64,000 nt of DNA from contig NZ_FOLY01000005.1 of assembly GCF_900112585.1 (NCBI RefSeq), forward strand, positions 186,001-250,000, in the 5' to 3' direction. Source of the stretch: Kushneria avicenniae (GTDB taxonomy: Bacteria; Pseudomonadota; Gammaproteobacteria; Pseudomonadales; Halomonadaceae). Numbering within the stretch: position 1 is the first letter of the stretch; each line of letters begins with the position of its first letter. Positions 51,607-60,928 of this stretch are shown piece after piece. The notes below the pieces were generated by a model. The model made no database searches, was not told the origin of the DNA, and worked only from the letters and a program-made list of their open reading frames with translations. The position numbers and the translations under genes were made by a program.

Positions 51607-53682
51607 ATGAGAATTGTCTCGAGTATTACCGGTGACCACTGGGTGCTGGCGCTGCGTACCGTGCTGGCGGTCTGGCTGGCGCTTTATGTCGCGCTGCGTC
51701 TGGATCTGGCGCAGCCGGCCTGGGCGATTCTGGCCGTGATGATCGTGACCCTGCAGCCGGTCATGTTCACCGGCGGCACGCCACCGCTGGGCATCATCAT
51801 CCATCGCTGTATCGGCCGGTTGATCGGCACCTTTCTGGGCGCGCTGATGGGGCTGGTGCTGATTGCGCTCTTTGCCCAGCAGCCGATGCTCTATCTGCTC
51901 GCCGCCGGCGCCTGGCTGGCCTTTTGTACCTTTTGCGTGATGCTTTTAAACGATGAGCCGGCCAGCTACATCATGATGCTCAGCGGCTATACCGCCACGC
52001 TGGTGTCGTTGACCGCCATCGGCACCGGGGTGGATAACATCTTTGATCTGGCCCTGGCGCGCACCACCGAGACGGCGCTGGGCATCGGCGCCGGCTTTTT
52101 GATGCATGTGCTCATTGCGCCGCGCTTTGGCAGTCGTGCGCTGCCGGGGACGCTTCATACCCTGATCAGTGGCGCCGCCGGTGAGGTGCGCGTGGCGCTT
52201 GATCGGACACGCTCAAGAGCGGTGCTCAACGAACGACTGCGTACCCTGATGGGCAAGCACCAGCAGTTCGAGGCCCAGCATGGTCTGGCCCGCTTCGAGT
52301 TTCGCCGCTTTCGCCGGTTGCTGCCGGCGCTGGATCGCTTTGCCGGCGACAGCCTGGCGCTGATGACCGGGCTTCGTGAACTCGAAGAGGCCATCGACCG
52401 GCTGTCGCACTGCGATGGCGCCGAGGCGATCATGACGGCTCTGCGCGATCCGACGCTGCCCTTTCTGACAGCGCTGGAGCAGGACGATGACCAACTGCCG
52501 GCGCTTCCTGAACTCCCTGATGTGGCCAGCCAGCAACCGCTGGAGGCGCAGGTGACCCTGGTGCGGGCCACACTGGTGCGCGAGCGCCTGAGCGAGGTGA
52601 TGCGGCTTTTGCACCATGGCCGGTCGCTGAGTCTTGCCATGCGTCATCATCGCCATGCCGGGCTGGTACGGCTGACCGGTCGCCGCCCGCGTCGGGCAAA
52701 CCATCCCGAGTACGGCGTGGCGCGCTACAACGCCCTGCGCGTTTTTATCGCCTTCGAGCTTCTGGGGCTTTTCTGGATCCACAGCGGCTGGACCTCCGGG
52801 TATCTCTCCATGATGCTGCTGGGCGTGTTTATCGTGCTGTTTGCCAAGGCGCCCAATCCGGCGGCGGTGGTGCGGCAGTTTCTGACCGGCACGATCTGGG
52901 CGGTGATCATTGGCTGTCTGTTTTCCTACGTTGTCTTTCCGTCCATCACCGGGTTTCCGCTGCTGGCGCTGAGCCTCGCGGTGCCGGTGGTGATCGGCAC
53001 CCTGATGACGCCGCACATGCGCTACGCCGCGGTCGGTCTGGCCGGCGCGGTGACGCTGATGACGCTTTTGAATCTGCACCGCACCTACGTGTTTCACCCG
53101 ACCCAGTTCATCAACGGGGGGCTGGCCTCGATTCTGGGCACCATTGTGACCATGGTGACCTATTCACTCTTTCGCCAGCGCACCCCGGCCGAACGTCTGG
53201 AAACGCTGGTGGCAGCCTACTGGCGTGGCCTTGAGCGGGTCACCCGAGCACGGCGGCTGCCGTCGCGGACATGGCTTGAAAGCCGGCTTTATGACCGTTT
53301 GAGCCGCCTGCTGGCGCTGGGCAGCAATGAACCGATGCTGCGCGAAGCGGTGGATTTACATGCCCTGGCGATGTGCCTGTGGCGACTGCGCCGTCTGGCG
53401 CGCGTGAGCGGATCGCATCAGCGCGAGATTGAGCGCTGGGTTGCCCGGCTCGGTCGACAGCTGCCTCACTCCGGGCGCGACGAGCAGGCCTGGCGGCGTC
53501 TGGCGGCGGAAAGCGAGTCGCAGGCGGCTGCTCTTTATGATCTCAAGCCGCTGCCTATGGCATTGCTCGGAGAGTTCGAGATGCTCTCGCATCTATTGCG
53601 GGATCTGCCCGGCGCCGCGACCCAGGCCCGCGAGGCGCTGTCGCAGGGCGAACACGAACAAGGAGCCACGGATGCTCGATGA
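51607..53682 (+). CDS. FUSC-family inner-membrane exporter (AaeB/YccS-like)
   Basis: A 691-residue protein read from ATG 51607. Two membrane blocks of about five to six helices each (about residues 15-180 and 385-530) are each followed by a soluble helical region, the fusaric acid resistance/aromatic acid exporter layout. FUSC signatures appear at TLQPVMFTGGTPPLGIIIHRCIGRLIGTFLGA and again at the second block (PSITGFPLLALSLAVPVVIGTLM). It should work with the HlyD-type adaptor at 53890 and the DUF1656 protein to expel aromatic or hydroxylated acids. Its stop overlaps the DUF1656 start by 11 bp. Confidence 0.9.
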   Translation: MRIVSSITGDHWVLALRTVLAVWLALYVALRLDLAQPAWAILAVMIVTLQPVMFTGGTPPLGIIIHRCIGRLIGTFLGALMGLVLIALFAQQPMLYLLAAGAWLAFCTFCVMLLNDEPASYIMMLSGYTATLVSLTAIGTGVDNIFDLALARTTETALGIGAGFLMHVLIAPRFGSRALPGTLHTLISGAAGEVRVALDRTRSRAVLNERLRTLMGKHQQFEAQHGLARFEFRRFRRLLPALDRFAGDSLALMTGLRELEEAIDRLSHCDGAEAIMTALRDPTLPFLTALEQDDDQLPALPELPDVASQQPLEAQVTLVRATLVRERLSEVMRLLHHGRSLSLAMRHHRHAGLVRLTGRRPRRANHPEYGVARYNALRVFIAFELLGLFWIHSGWTSGYLSMMLLGVFIVLFAKAPNPAAVVRQFLTGTIWAVIIGCLFSYVVFPSITGFPLLALSLAVPVVIGTLMTPHMRYAAVGLAGAVTLMTLLNLHRTYVFHPTQFINGGLASILGTIVTMVTYSLFRQRTPAERLETLVAAYWRGLERVTRARRLPSRTWLESRLYDRLSRLLALGSNEPMLREAVDLHALAMCLWRLRRLARVSGSHQREIERWVARLGRQLPHSGRDEQAWRRLAAESESQAAALYDLKPLPMALLGEFEMLSHLLRDLPGAATQAREALSQGEHEQGATDAR

Positions 53683-53893
53683 GTGGTCGTTTCTGGGGTT
53701 TCTGACGCCGCCCCTGTTTGTGCCGGTGTTTCTGGCCCTGCTGCTGTTCTGGGGCGTACGCCGAGTAATGTCGTATTTCGCGCTGTATCGATTTTTCTGG
53801 CAGCCGGTGCTGGCGGACATCGCCATGTTTACGCTGCTGTTGTGGGCGGTACTGATGTTCAGCGGGGCACTGCCGGCCGGAGGGGGAACATGA
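53672..53893 (+). CDS. DUF1656-family small membrane protein (AaeX-like)
   Basis: A 73-residue protein with two transmembrane helices (TPPLFVPVFLALLLFWGVRRVM and VLADIAMFTLLLWAVLMFSG). AGGAGCC precedes the ATG, which lies inside the end of the FUSC gene. DUF1656 proteins, such as AaeX, sit between FUSC exporters and HlyD adaptors in such operons. A structural or assembly role in the efflux complex is probable but unproven. The stop overlaps the next start (ATGA). Confidence 0.9.
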   Translation: MLDEWSFLGFLTPPLFVPVFLALLLFWGVRRVMSYFALYRFFWQPVLADIAMFTLLLWAVLMFSGALPAGGGT

Positions 53894-54855
53894 CGGACAA
53901 GGAGTCGGGTATGAACAGCGTATCAGCGCTGGCAGGGCGTTTTGTACGCGTGGTGTCAACGCTTTTGCTGGTGGGGGCTGCGCTGCTGGCGGCCTGGTGG
54001 ATCTGGCATCACTACATGCATGACCCCTGGACCCGGGATGGCCGTATCCGCGCCGATATCGTTCAGGTCGGGGTAGATGTCTCGGGGCTGGTCGACACGC
54101 TCGAGGTCCACGACAATGACCTGGTTCAGAAGGGCGAGGTGCTCTTTACCATCGACCAGGCGCGCTATCAGCTGGCGCTGGATCAGGCAAAGGCGGACCT
54201 GGCACGGTTCAAGGAGCAGCGTGACGAGGCGAAGGCCACCAGCAATCGTCGCGAGCGGCTCAACAACTACGTCTCGCAGGAGGCGCGCGACAACGCTCGA
54301 TTTGAATACCGTTCGGCCGAGGCGGCGGTGCAGAATGCCGAGGTGGCGGTGCGTGCCGCGCAGCTGGACCTGGAGCGTTCGAAGGTGCGTGCGCCTGTGG
54401 ATGGCTATGTAACCAATCAGCAGCTGCGCCCCGGGCAGTACGTCAGCTCGGGCACCCAGGCCATGACGCTGGTGGATGAGCAGAGCTTCTATGCGCTGGG
54501 TTATTTCGAAGAGACCAAGCTGGGGGGGATTCACCCCGGTGATCCGGCGCGCGTGCGCCTGCTGGGACGCGACCGGGAGCTCCACGGTCACGTGGATTCG
54601 ATCGCCCGCGGCATCGTTGATAACAGCCTGACCGGTCAGTCCGGCGGGCTGGCGGCGGTGAATCCGTCCTTTGACTGGGTGCGTCTGTCCCAGCGGATTC
54701 CGGTGCGCATCCGGCTGGAGAACGTGCCCGATGATCTGGTGCTGTCCGCCGGACAGACGGCGACCATCTACGTCGATGCGCCCGGCCATGAGCCACAGGA
54801 AAACGGCTGGGGCGCTGCGCTGCGCCGCCAGCTTGAAGAGATTTTCGACATCTAG
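53890..54855 (+). CDS. HlyD/EmrA-type efflux periplasmic adaptor (AaeA-like)
   Basis: A 321-residue membrane fusion protein starting at ATG 53890 with GGAGGGGG upstream and 4 bp of overlap with the DUF1656 gene. One N-terminal helix (STLLLVGAALLAAWWIWHHYM, about residues 20-40) anchors it. The HlyD signature begins DPWTRDGRIRADIVQVGVDVSG, and the lipoyl/hairpin region (VDTLEVHDND, then KVRAPVDGYVTNQQLRPGQYV) is characteristic of AaeA/EmrA relatives. It links the FUSC pump to an outer-membrane channel, not encoded here. The set is a typical aaeXAB-like aromatic acid efflux operon. Confidence 0.92.
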   Translation: MTDKESGMNSVSALAGRFVRVVSTLLLVGAALLAAWWIWHHYMHDPWTRDGRIRADIVQVGVDVSGLVDTLEVHDNDLVQKGEVLFTIDQARYQLALDQAKADLARFKEQRDEAKATSNRRERLNNYVSQEARDNARFEYRSAEAAVQNAEVAVRAAQLDLERSKVRAPVDGYVTNQQLRPGQYVSSGTQAMTLVDEQSFYALGYFEETKLGGIHPGDPARVRLLGRDRELHGHVDSIARGIVDNSLTGQSGGLAAVNPSFDWVRLSQRIPVRIRLENVPDDLVLSAGQTATIYVDAPGHEPQENGWGAALRRQLEEIFDI

Positions 54856-54869
54856 AAGCCGCCTCGTTG

Positions 54870-55562
54870 CTAGCGGCTGTAGGGCGTTGCCGGTGCCGGC
54901 CCGCGCGGGTCGGCGTAGAGGTTGCCGCCCCGGCCCGGGTCGCTGAAGGAAGGCGGTCGCGACTGGCCGGGCAGTGGGTAGCCATGGGGTGGCAGCGGAT
55001 AGCCGGCCGATGGTGGCCGGTAGCCGCCCGGCGGGCGGTTGCCGGGGCGCTGCCATCGATCGGGCCCGTAGTACTCATTTCCGCGCGGCGCGGTGCCGTA
55101 GATGGTGTCGCGCTGCTCGCGATCAAACTGGCGACGCTGGGCCTCGTAAAGGCGCTCGTAGTGACGCCTCAGCCGCTCGTCGGGGTCGATGCGCTCTGGG
55201 CGATGCCAGCCAAAGCCGGGTCGGCCATCGTAGCCCCACTGACCGTTATAGATCGGCGGGCCGCTATAGCCGGGACGGCCACCGCTTCCTGATCGACCCT
55301 CATGGCCGGGCCGGTCATCAAGCCCCGGACGCCGGTCAAAACCCGGATGGCGATCAAAATCCGGGCGGTGGTCGAAGCCGGGGCGGCCGGGGTGATGCCA
55401 GCCGCGTTCGCCGAAGGTGTCGTGCTGGCGGAACTGTGAGTGGTTCTGCGAAAAATGAGAGCGATCCCGGTCAAAGTGCGAGCGTATCGGTTCGCGTTCC
55501 TCGGCCTGTGCCACACTGCTGAGTAACAGTGCGGCAAACCCTGTCAGTAGTAACGGTCTCAT
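54870..55562 (-). CDS. Secreted low-complexity protein, Pro/Gly/Arg/His-rich
   Basis: A 230-residue protein with a clear signal peptide (MRPLLLTGFAALLLSSVAQA) and GGGAGGGG before the ATG. The mature protein is full of short motifs built on (R/H)PGFD(R/H)RP (about residues 55-95), then an Arg/Glu-rich helical stretch (DERLRRHYERLYEAQRRQFDREQ, about 135-157) and a Pro/Gly/Tyr-rich tail. No catalytic motif is visible. It is convergent with the HlyD-type gene. The composition resembles periplasmic metal-related or structural proteins but I assign no family. Confidence 0.6.
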   Translation of the reverse strand: MRPLLLTGFAALLLSSVAQAEEREPIRSHFDRDRSHFSQNHSQFRQHDTFGERGWHHPGRPGFDHRPDFDRHPGFDRRPGLDDRPGHEGRSGSGGRPGYSGPPIYNGQWGYDGRPGFGWHRPERIDPDERLRRHYERLYEAQRRQFDREQRDTIYGTAPRGNEYYGPDRWQRPGNRPPGGYRPPSAGYPLPPHGYPLPGQSRPPSFSDPGRGGNLYADPRGPAPATPYSR

Positions 55563-55637
55563 GACGGCCCCTCCCGGGAGTCGTTCGATGCAGCCTTCAT
55601 TCTAGCCTGGCAGGGCACGGGCCGCGCCATGCCGGGA

Positions 55638-56288
55638 TTACTCTTCGGTCGTCGCCTTTTTTGCCGCTTGTCGCTCAAGCTGACGGCGTAGCTGCGGCGT
55701 CGCAACGCGTAGCCGCCAGGGCGCGTCGCGGTGTTCGGGCTGGGCGTAGTCGATGCCGATGCGCGGGCTTCGGATGATGTCCTCCTCACCGACGGGCGTG
55801 CCTGGCTCGATCCACAGGCCCTCACCGCTGCACAGATCAATCCGGTTAAAGGCCGTTTTGGTGATGCCCATGGCGCGGGTCAGCTTGCCGGGGCCGTTGA
55901 GCATCTCGCGGCCGCGCTTGCCGTTACGCCGCTCTACCATGGTCTCTTCACCCTGAATCGGCTCAACGGCGCGGATCAGCACTGCGCAGGGGTCATCCTC
56001 GACCTCGGTCACCAGATTGAGCATGTCGTAGATGCCGTAGATGATGTAGACATAGGCATAGCCCGCCGGGCCGAACATGACCTCGGTGCGCTGGGTGCGC
56101 CCGTGGGAGGAGTGACAGGCCGTGTCCTGAAGACCGAGATAGGCTTCGGTTTCGGTGATCCGGCCGACCAGACGTTCCCGGCCGTCATCGACGACAAGAT
56201 GACAGCCCAGCAGTGCCCGGGCGACCTCAAGGGTCGGTTGCTGATAGAAGCTTCTGGGCAGCGGGGCCGGCGGGGAAACTGCAGGCAT
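55638..56288 (-). CDS. 3-methyladenine DNA glycosylase (Mpg/AAG family)
   Basis: A 216-residue enzyme read from ATG 56288, which has a perfect AAGGAGG seven bases upstream. The longer frame to 56432 is rejected. Mpg motifs are RSFYQQPTLEVARALLGCHLV near the N-terminus, GRITETEAYLGLQDTACHSSHGRTQRTEVMFG (Glu of the catalytic site in ETEAY), AYVYIIYGIYDMLN and LNGPGKLTRAMGI. It excises alkylated purines to start base-excision repair. It is the last gene before the divergent cob cluster. Confidence 0.93.
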   Translation of the reverse strand: MPAVSPPAPLPRSFYQQPTLEVARALLGCHLVVDDGRERLVGRITETEAYLGLQDTACHSSHGRTQRTEVMFGPAGYAYVYIIYGIYDMLNLVTEVEDDPCAVLIRAVEPIQGEETMVERRNGKRGREMLNGPGKLTRAMGITKTAFNRIDLCSGEGLWIEPGTPVGEEDIIRSPRIGIDYAQPEHRDAPWRLRVATPQLRRQLERQAAKKATTEE

Positions 56289-56430
56289 TGAACCTCCTTG
56301 TGAATATGTCTGACGCGACGGCATCGTTGCCTTTCGAGTCAGAGGGTGCGATAGCATGACCCCCAATAATGGATGAGTCCGGCGCATTTCGCCGATTCTG
56401 ATCGTTTTCCTGTTCCCGTATCGAGTGTCC

Positions 56431-57825
56431 ATGTTGCCTGAACCGCACGACTTCCATCAGATGCAGGGCCCCGGCTGGCAGACCGCACGGGGCGCCTGTC
56501 CGTCGCTGGCCACGCCCATGGAGACCGGCGACGGCTGGCTGGCACGCCTGCCGCCGTTGGTGGCGCCGCTCGAGAGCGAGGAGGTCATCACGCTGTGCGA
56601 GGCCGCCGAGCGCTTTGGCAATGGGCTGATCGAGGTAACCCGGCGCGGCAATCTGCAGCTGCGCGGGCTGGCCGAGGGCGCGCATCGGGGGCTGGCGGAC
56701 TACCTGACCCGGCGGCTGTCGCAATACTGGCTGGACAGCGGCGCGCCGGCGGTGTCGCTTGATCCGCTGATGGATGTCGATGAAGCCATTGATGCGCCCA
56801 CGCGCGCGCTGGCCCGGCGGCTGCGCGGCCAGATCCTGACCGGGGCGCCGGCAGCGCTGGCCCCCAAGTGCGCCGTGGTGATCGATGCCGGCGGCTGGGC
56901 GGGGCTTGCCGGGCTTTCCGGCGATGTCCACCTGCGGCTGGACGGCGCTCGTGGCGGCTGGATCGGTGTGGCGGGCGACCAGGGCAGCGCCACCTGGCTG
57001 GGGTGGATGGTGGCTTCGAAGCTTGCCAGCGCCGTGCTCGGCCTTCTGAGTGAAATGGAGATGCTCGGTCCGGCGGCTCGGGGGCGGGACCTGCTGTCGC
57101 GGGTGTCGGTCTATGCGCTGTGCGACCTGCTGGGCTGTCGCCCCGGCGCCCCGCCGCTGCGCAGCGGCCTGACTCAGGGCCCGGATGTGGCGGCCCGGCG
57201 CCAGCGTGATGTGCTGGATATCGTCTGGCCGTTCGGACAGATGCCAGCGCTGGCGCTGTTGCGTTTTACCCGCGAGGCGCAGCGCCGTGGCGCGCTGGGC
57301 TTTGCTGCCGCGCCCGGGCGCCACTGGCGACTGGTGTGTCGCGAGCATGCCGATATCGACGCCATCGCGGGCGCCGCGCGCGAGGCCGGAATGATTGTCT
57401 CAGACGACGATGCCCGGCTGACCCTTGTTGCCTGCACCGGGGCGCCGGGCTGTGCCAGCGCCTTCATGGCCACCCACGACGCCGGCCGGGCGCTGAGCCG
57501 TCGCTGGGCGAGCCTGTTTGATGCATCGGTCAGCGTGCACCTGTCCGGCTGTGCCAAGGGCTGTGCCAGTCTTGATGTCTGCACCTTTACCCTGGTCGGC
57601 CTTGAGCCGGGGGTCGGTCTGGTTTTTCAGGGCAACCCGCGCGGCGCAGCGCGGCTGATTGCCGGAGACGCTGCCGCGCTCACAGCGGCGTTCGAGCATC
57701 TGGCCGTCATGCTTTCCCGACAGGGGGAGGTACTGCCGCTGGACAATGCAGCGCTGGACCGGGTCGGCGAGGAGCGCGTAGTGGCCCTGCTGCGCGCGGG
57801 CAGCGGTGTCGATACCGACGCGTAA
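56431..57825 (+). CDS. cobG: Precorrin-3B synthase CobG
   Basis: A 464-residue member of the nitrite/sulfite reductase ferredoxin-like family. Two N- and C-terminal half-repeats and the siroheme-type [4Fe-4S] motif are visible: CTGAPGC (CX5C) then SGCAKGC (CX3C), with about 36 residues between them. CobG uses molecular oxygen to hydroxylate precorrin-3A at C20 and form the gamma-lactone, so its presence defines the aerobic B12 route. ATG 56431 is used; GTG 56425 is two codons earlier. It is divergent from the DNA glycosylase by 142 bp, where I see no B12 riboswitch. Confidence 0.9.
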   Translation: MLPEPHDFHQMQGPGWQTARGACPSLATPMETGDGWLARLPPLVAPLESEEVITLCEAAERFGNGLIEVTRRGNLQLRGLAEGAHRGLADYLTRRLSQYWLDSGAPAVSLDPLMDVDEAIDAPTRALARRLRGQILTGAPAALAPKCAVVIDAGGWAGLAGLSGDVHLRLDGARGGWIGVAGDQGSATWLGWMVASKLASAVLGLLSEMEMLGPAARGRDLLSRVSVYALCDLLGCRPGAPPLRSGLTQGPDVAARRQRDVLDIVWPFGQMPALALLRFTREAQRRGALGFAAAPGRHWRLVCREHADIDAIAGAAREAGMIVSDDDARLTLVACTGAPGCASAFMATHDAGRALSRRWASLFDASVSVHLSGCAKGCASLDVCTFTLVGLEPGVGLVFQGNPRGAARLIAGDAAALTAAFEHLAVMLSRQGEVLPLDNAALDRVGEERVVALLRAGSGVDTDA

Positions 57826-57903
57826 GGGCGGACGCTGCCGTGTCGCCAGGGTAGAATGGCGCGCCTGATTGCCCCGATATCCACTTCGACCACGAGGGAG
57901 CCC

Positions 57904-58575
57904 ATGACCGATCGCCATGGCACGCATGACGCACCTGCCCAACGTTCCCTTTATGAGTATGAACATGACGGGCAGGCCATCTATCGTCAGTCGTTTGCCA
58001 TCATTCGTGAAGAGGCGGATCTGGCGCGCTTTTCGCCGCTCGAGGCCGACGTTGCCGTGCGCATGATTCACGCCTGCGGCGTGGTGGCGCTGGCCGAGCA
58101 GATCGTTTTCGGCGGGGGCGATATCCACCGGGCGCGCGAGGCGATTCTCGACGGCGCGCCGATTCTGTGCGACGCCGGCATGGTCGAGCGGGGTGTGACC
58201 CGGGCGCGGCTGCCGGCCGGCAATGACGTGATCTGCACCCTGCATGACGCCCGCACGTTTGATCTGGCGGCACGCCTTGGCAATACCCGCACGGCGGCAG
58301 CGATCGAACTCTGGGGCGAGCAGCTTGACGGTGGCGTGGTGGTGATCGGCAACGCGCCGACCGCGCTCTTTCATCTGCTGGATCTGCTCCATCAGGGCGC
58401 GCCGCGTCCGGCGGCCATCATCGGCGTGCCGGTGGGCTTTGTCGGTGCGGTGGAGTCCAAGCAGGCCCTGATCGATGCCGGATTCGACATTCCCTTCATT
58501 ACGGTTCGCGGACGCATGGGCGGCAGCGCCATCGCCTCGGCCACCATCAACGCGCTGGCAAGCGACCGACTGTGA
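57904..58575 (+). CDS. cobH: Precorrin-8X methylmutase CobH
   Basis: A 223-residue enzyme from ATG 57904, with GAGGGAG upstream. It moves the C11 methyl group to C12 to yield hydrogenobyrinic acid. Key features are IYRQSFAIIREEADLARF, a region with the catalytic His (RMIHACG) and IIGVPVGFVGAVESKQAL, typical of CobH/CbiC. It follows cobG by 78 bp, and its stop overlaps the start of cobI. Confidence 0.95.
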   Translation: MTDRHGTHDAPAQRSLYEYEHDGQAIYRQSFAIIREEADLARFSPLEADVAVRMIHACGVVALAEQIVFGGGDIHRAREAILDGAPILCDAGMVERGVTRARLPAGNDVICTLHDARTFDLAARLGNTRTAAAIELWGEQLDGGVVVIGNAPTALFHLLDLLHQGAPRPAAIIGVPVGFVGAVESKQALIDAGFDIPFITVRGRMGGSAIASATINALASDRL

Positions 58576-59381
58576 TGCGATCAACGCCCGAATTTTCCGC
58601 GTCTTCCGGCGGTCAGCCGTCCGCCTTCGGGCGTCTTTATGGTGTGGGCACCGGCCCCGGCGACCCGGAGCTTTTAACTCTCAAGGCGGCGCGGGTGCTG
58701 GCCGAGGCCGACGTGGTCGCCTGGTTTGCCAAGGCCGGCAATCAGAGCAACGCCCGGCGCGTGGTCGCGGCGCATCTGCGCCCCGGTCAGCCCGAGCTGG
58801 CGCTCTATTATCCGGTCACGACCGAGCTGCATCGTCATTCCAGCGGCTATCGCGACGCCATCACCGCCTTCTACGAAGAGAGCGCGGAGCGGTTGGCCTC
58901 CGAGCTTGCCGCCGGACGCAGCGTGGCGGTGCTCTCGGAAGGGGACCCGCTCTTTTTCGGCTCGTGGATGCATCTGCATGTGCGTCTGCGCGAGCGCTTC
59001 GATGTCGAGGTCATTCCCGGCGTGACCGGCATGGCCGGCGGCTGGTCGAGCGCCGGCGTGCCGATCTGTCAGGGCGACGACGTGCTCACGATTCTGCCGG
59101 GGACGCTGGATGAGGCCGCGCTGGTGGATCGTCTTACGCGCTGCGAGGCCGCCGTGATCATGAAGGTGGGGCGCAACCTGCCGCGCATTCGTGCGGCGCT
59201 GGCTCGGGTGGGTCTTCTGGAGCGGGCGCTCTATGTCGAGCGCGCCACCATGGCGGGCGAGCAGATCATGGCGCTGAGCGCGCGCGATGATCGCCCGGCA
59301 CCCTATTTTTCGATTGTGCTGGTGCCCGGCTGGGCAGCCTGCACACATCCTGTCCACTCCGATGCGCGGGTGCGCTCATGA
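58572..59381 (+). CDS. cobI: Precorrin-2 C20-methyltransferase CobI
   Basis: A 269-residue SAM-dependent tetrapyrrole methyltransferase. The family P-loop-like motif is LYGVGTGPGDPELLTLKAAR (about residues 22-41), with VLSEGDPLFFGS and EVIPGVTGMAGGWSSAG. CobI adds the C20 methyl to precorrin-2. GTG 58572 gives a GTGA overlap with the cobH stop, and ATG 58575 is the alternative one codon later. Its end overlaps cobJ by four bases (ATGA), so cobG-H-I-J form one coupled operon. Confidence 0.94.
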   Translation: MMRSTPEFSASSGGQPSAFGRLYGVGTGPGDPELLTLKAARVLAEADVVAWFAKAGNQSNARRVVAAHLRPGQPELALYYPVTTELHRHSSGYRDAITAFYEESAERLASELAAGRSVAVLSEGDPLFFGSWMHLHVRLRERFDVEVIPGVTGMAGGWSSAGVPICQGDDVLTILPGTLDEAALVDRLTRCEAAVIMKVGRNLPRIRAALARVGLLERALYVERATMAGEQIMALSARDDRPAPYFSIVLVPGWAACTHPVHSDARVRS

Positions 59382-60163
59382 GCGGCCGGCTGATGGTGAT
59401 CGGGCTGGGCCCCGGGGAGGCGCGCTATCTGACGACGCAGGCGGCGGATGCGCTGGCCAGTGCCGACTGGTTCTACGGCTACGGCCCCTATGTAGATCGC
59501 GTGGTGGCACCGGACGACCCGCGTCGGGTGGTCTCTGACAACCGCGAGGAGGGCGCGCGGGCGCGTGAGGCGCTTATGCTGGCGGCCCGCGGCGAATGTG
59601 TGGCGATGCTCTCCGGCGGCGATCCGGGCGTCTTTGCGATGGCCTCGGCAGTGTGTGAGCAGATCGAGCGCGGTCCGCAGGCGTGGCGGGCGCTGACAAT
59701 TGACATCGTGCCCGGGGTGAGCGCCATGCTGGCGGCCGCGGCGGCCTGCGGGGCGCCGCTGGGCCACGATTTTGCCACCCTTTCGCTGTCCGACAATTTA
59801 AAGCCCTGGGCGCTGATCGAGCGCCGACTGCTGGCCTGTGCCGGTGCCGGCATGGCCATGGCGCTGTATAACCCGATTTCGAAGGCGCGCCCCTGGCAGC
59901 TGGGCGTGGCGCTTGAGCGCCTGCGCGAGGTGCTCTCGCCGGAAACGCTGGTGATTTTCGCCCGCGCCGCCGGCCGCGCCGATGAGCAGATCACGACCGT
60001 AACGCTTGAAAAGGCTCGCGCCGAGCAGGCCGACATGGCAACGCTTGTGATCATCGGCAGTGAGGAGACCCGCCGGGTCGAGCGCCCTGATCAGGCACCG
60101 CTGATCTATACGCCGCGCTTTGCCCCGGGTCATGATCCCGAGACGCCGGACTCAAAGGGCTGA
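59378..60163 (+). CDS. cobJ: Precorrin-3B C17-methyltransferase CobJ
   Basis: A 261-residue methyltransferase. Motifs are VIGLGPGEARYLTTQAADALASAD near the N-terminus, GYGPYVDRV, SGGDPGVFAMASAV and DIVPGVSAMLAAAAACGAPLGHDF, which are typical of CobJ/CbiH. It performs ring contraction with C17 methylation to make precorrin-4. The length matches the short, single-domain form. It ends 12 bp inside the tail of cobK, which is transcribed the other way. Confidence 0.95.
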   Translation: MSGRLMVIGLGPGEARYLTTQAADALASADWFYGYGPYVDRVVAPDDPRRVVSDNREEGARAREALMLAARGECVAMLSGGDPGVFAMASAVCEQIERGPQAWRALTIDIVPGVSAMLAAAAACGAPLGHDFATLSLSDNLKPWALIERRLLACAGAGMAMALYNPISKARPWQLGVALERLREVLSPETLVIFARAAGRADEQITTVTLEKARAEQADMATLVIIGSEETRRVERPDQAPLIYTPRFAPGHDPETPDSKG

Positions 60164-60928
60164 CACCCAGTCGAGCAGCGCGGCCATGCCGGTGGTCTCA
60201 AGCCTGTCCACAACCGGGGTGTCGGGCATGACCGGACGGCGGATCATGATGACATCGATGCCCAGCGCTCTCGCCGCATCGAGCTTGGCCCGCGTGGCCT
60301 CGCCGCCGCTGTGCTTGGTCACCAGCACGTCAATGGCGCGACTGCGCAGCAGGTGGCGCTCCTGCGCCAGCGTAAAGGGACCGCGTGCGATCAGATTATC
60401 CACATGGGGAAGGGCGAGCGGCGGATCGATGGGATCAATGCTGCGCACCACATAGTGATGCTGTGGGGCGGCCTCAAAGCGGGCTGCCTGAGCGCGTCCG
60501 AAGGTAAGCAGCACCCGACGCGGCGTCTCGCCCAGAAGGGTGACGGCCTGATCGGTGCTGTCGCATTCAAACCATCGATCACCGCTCTGGCGCTGCCAGC
60601 CGGGTCGGGCCACGCGCACGATGGGCAGACCGGTCCGGCGTGCGGCCTCGTGAGCGTTGTGTGCCATCTGCGCGGCAAAGGGATGCGTGGCGACAATGAT
60701 GCCATCGATGCGATGGGCGCTCAGCCAGGCCACCAGCCCGGTCACGCCGCCAAAGCCGCCGATGCGGGTGGCCACGCCGTTGTTGATGGGCACGCGGGTG
60801 CGACCGGCCAGCGACAGGGTGACCGAGACCCTCGGCAGGGCGGCCAGCTGCGGCGCGATCCGGCGGGCTTCAAGCGTGCCGCCGAGCAGCAGCAGACGTC
60901 TATGCCGGGAAGAGGCGGGTAAGGACAT
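60152..60928 (-). CDS. cobK: Precorrin-6A reductase CobK
   Basis: A 258-residue NADPH-dependent reductase from ATG 60928. A longer open frame upstream runs through the cobL start and is not credible. Motifs: LLLLGGTLEARRIA (dinucleotide site), IDGIIVATHPFAAQMAHNAHEAA, LPIVRVARPGW and VLVTKHSGGEATRAKLDAAR. It reduces precorrin-6A to precorrin-6B. It lies on the opposite strand from the other cob genes, with a 12-bp tail-to-tail overlap with cobJ and a 96-bp divergent gap before cobL. Confidence 0.93.
   Translation of the reverse strand: MSLPASSRHRRLLLLGGTLEARRIAPQLAALPRVSVTLSLAGRTRVPINNGVATRIGGFGGVTGLVAWLSAHRIDGIIVATHPFAAQMAHNAHEAARRTGLPIVRVARPGWQRQSGDRWFECDSTDQAVTLLGETPRRVLLTFGRAQAARFEAAPQHHYVVRSIDPIDPPLALPHVDNLIARGPFTLAQERHLLRSRAIDVLVTKHSGGEATRAKLDAARALGIDVIMIRRPVMPDTPVVDRLETTGMAALLDWVSAL

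Noticed and set aside
54857-54878. Hairpin AGCCGC-N10-GCGGCT at the end of the HlyD-type gene as a terminator
   Set aside because: A 6-bp stem with a long loop and no T run. It also overlaps the end of the convergent gene, so support is too weak.
56289-56430. B12 riboswitch upstream of cobG
   Set aside because: The gap is only 142 bp and I find no B12-box-like conserved sequence or long hairpin array.
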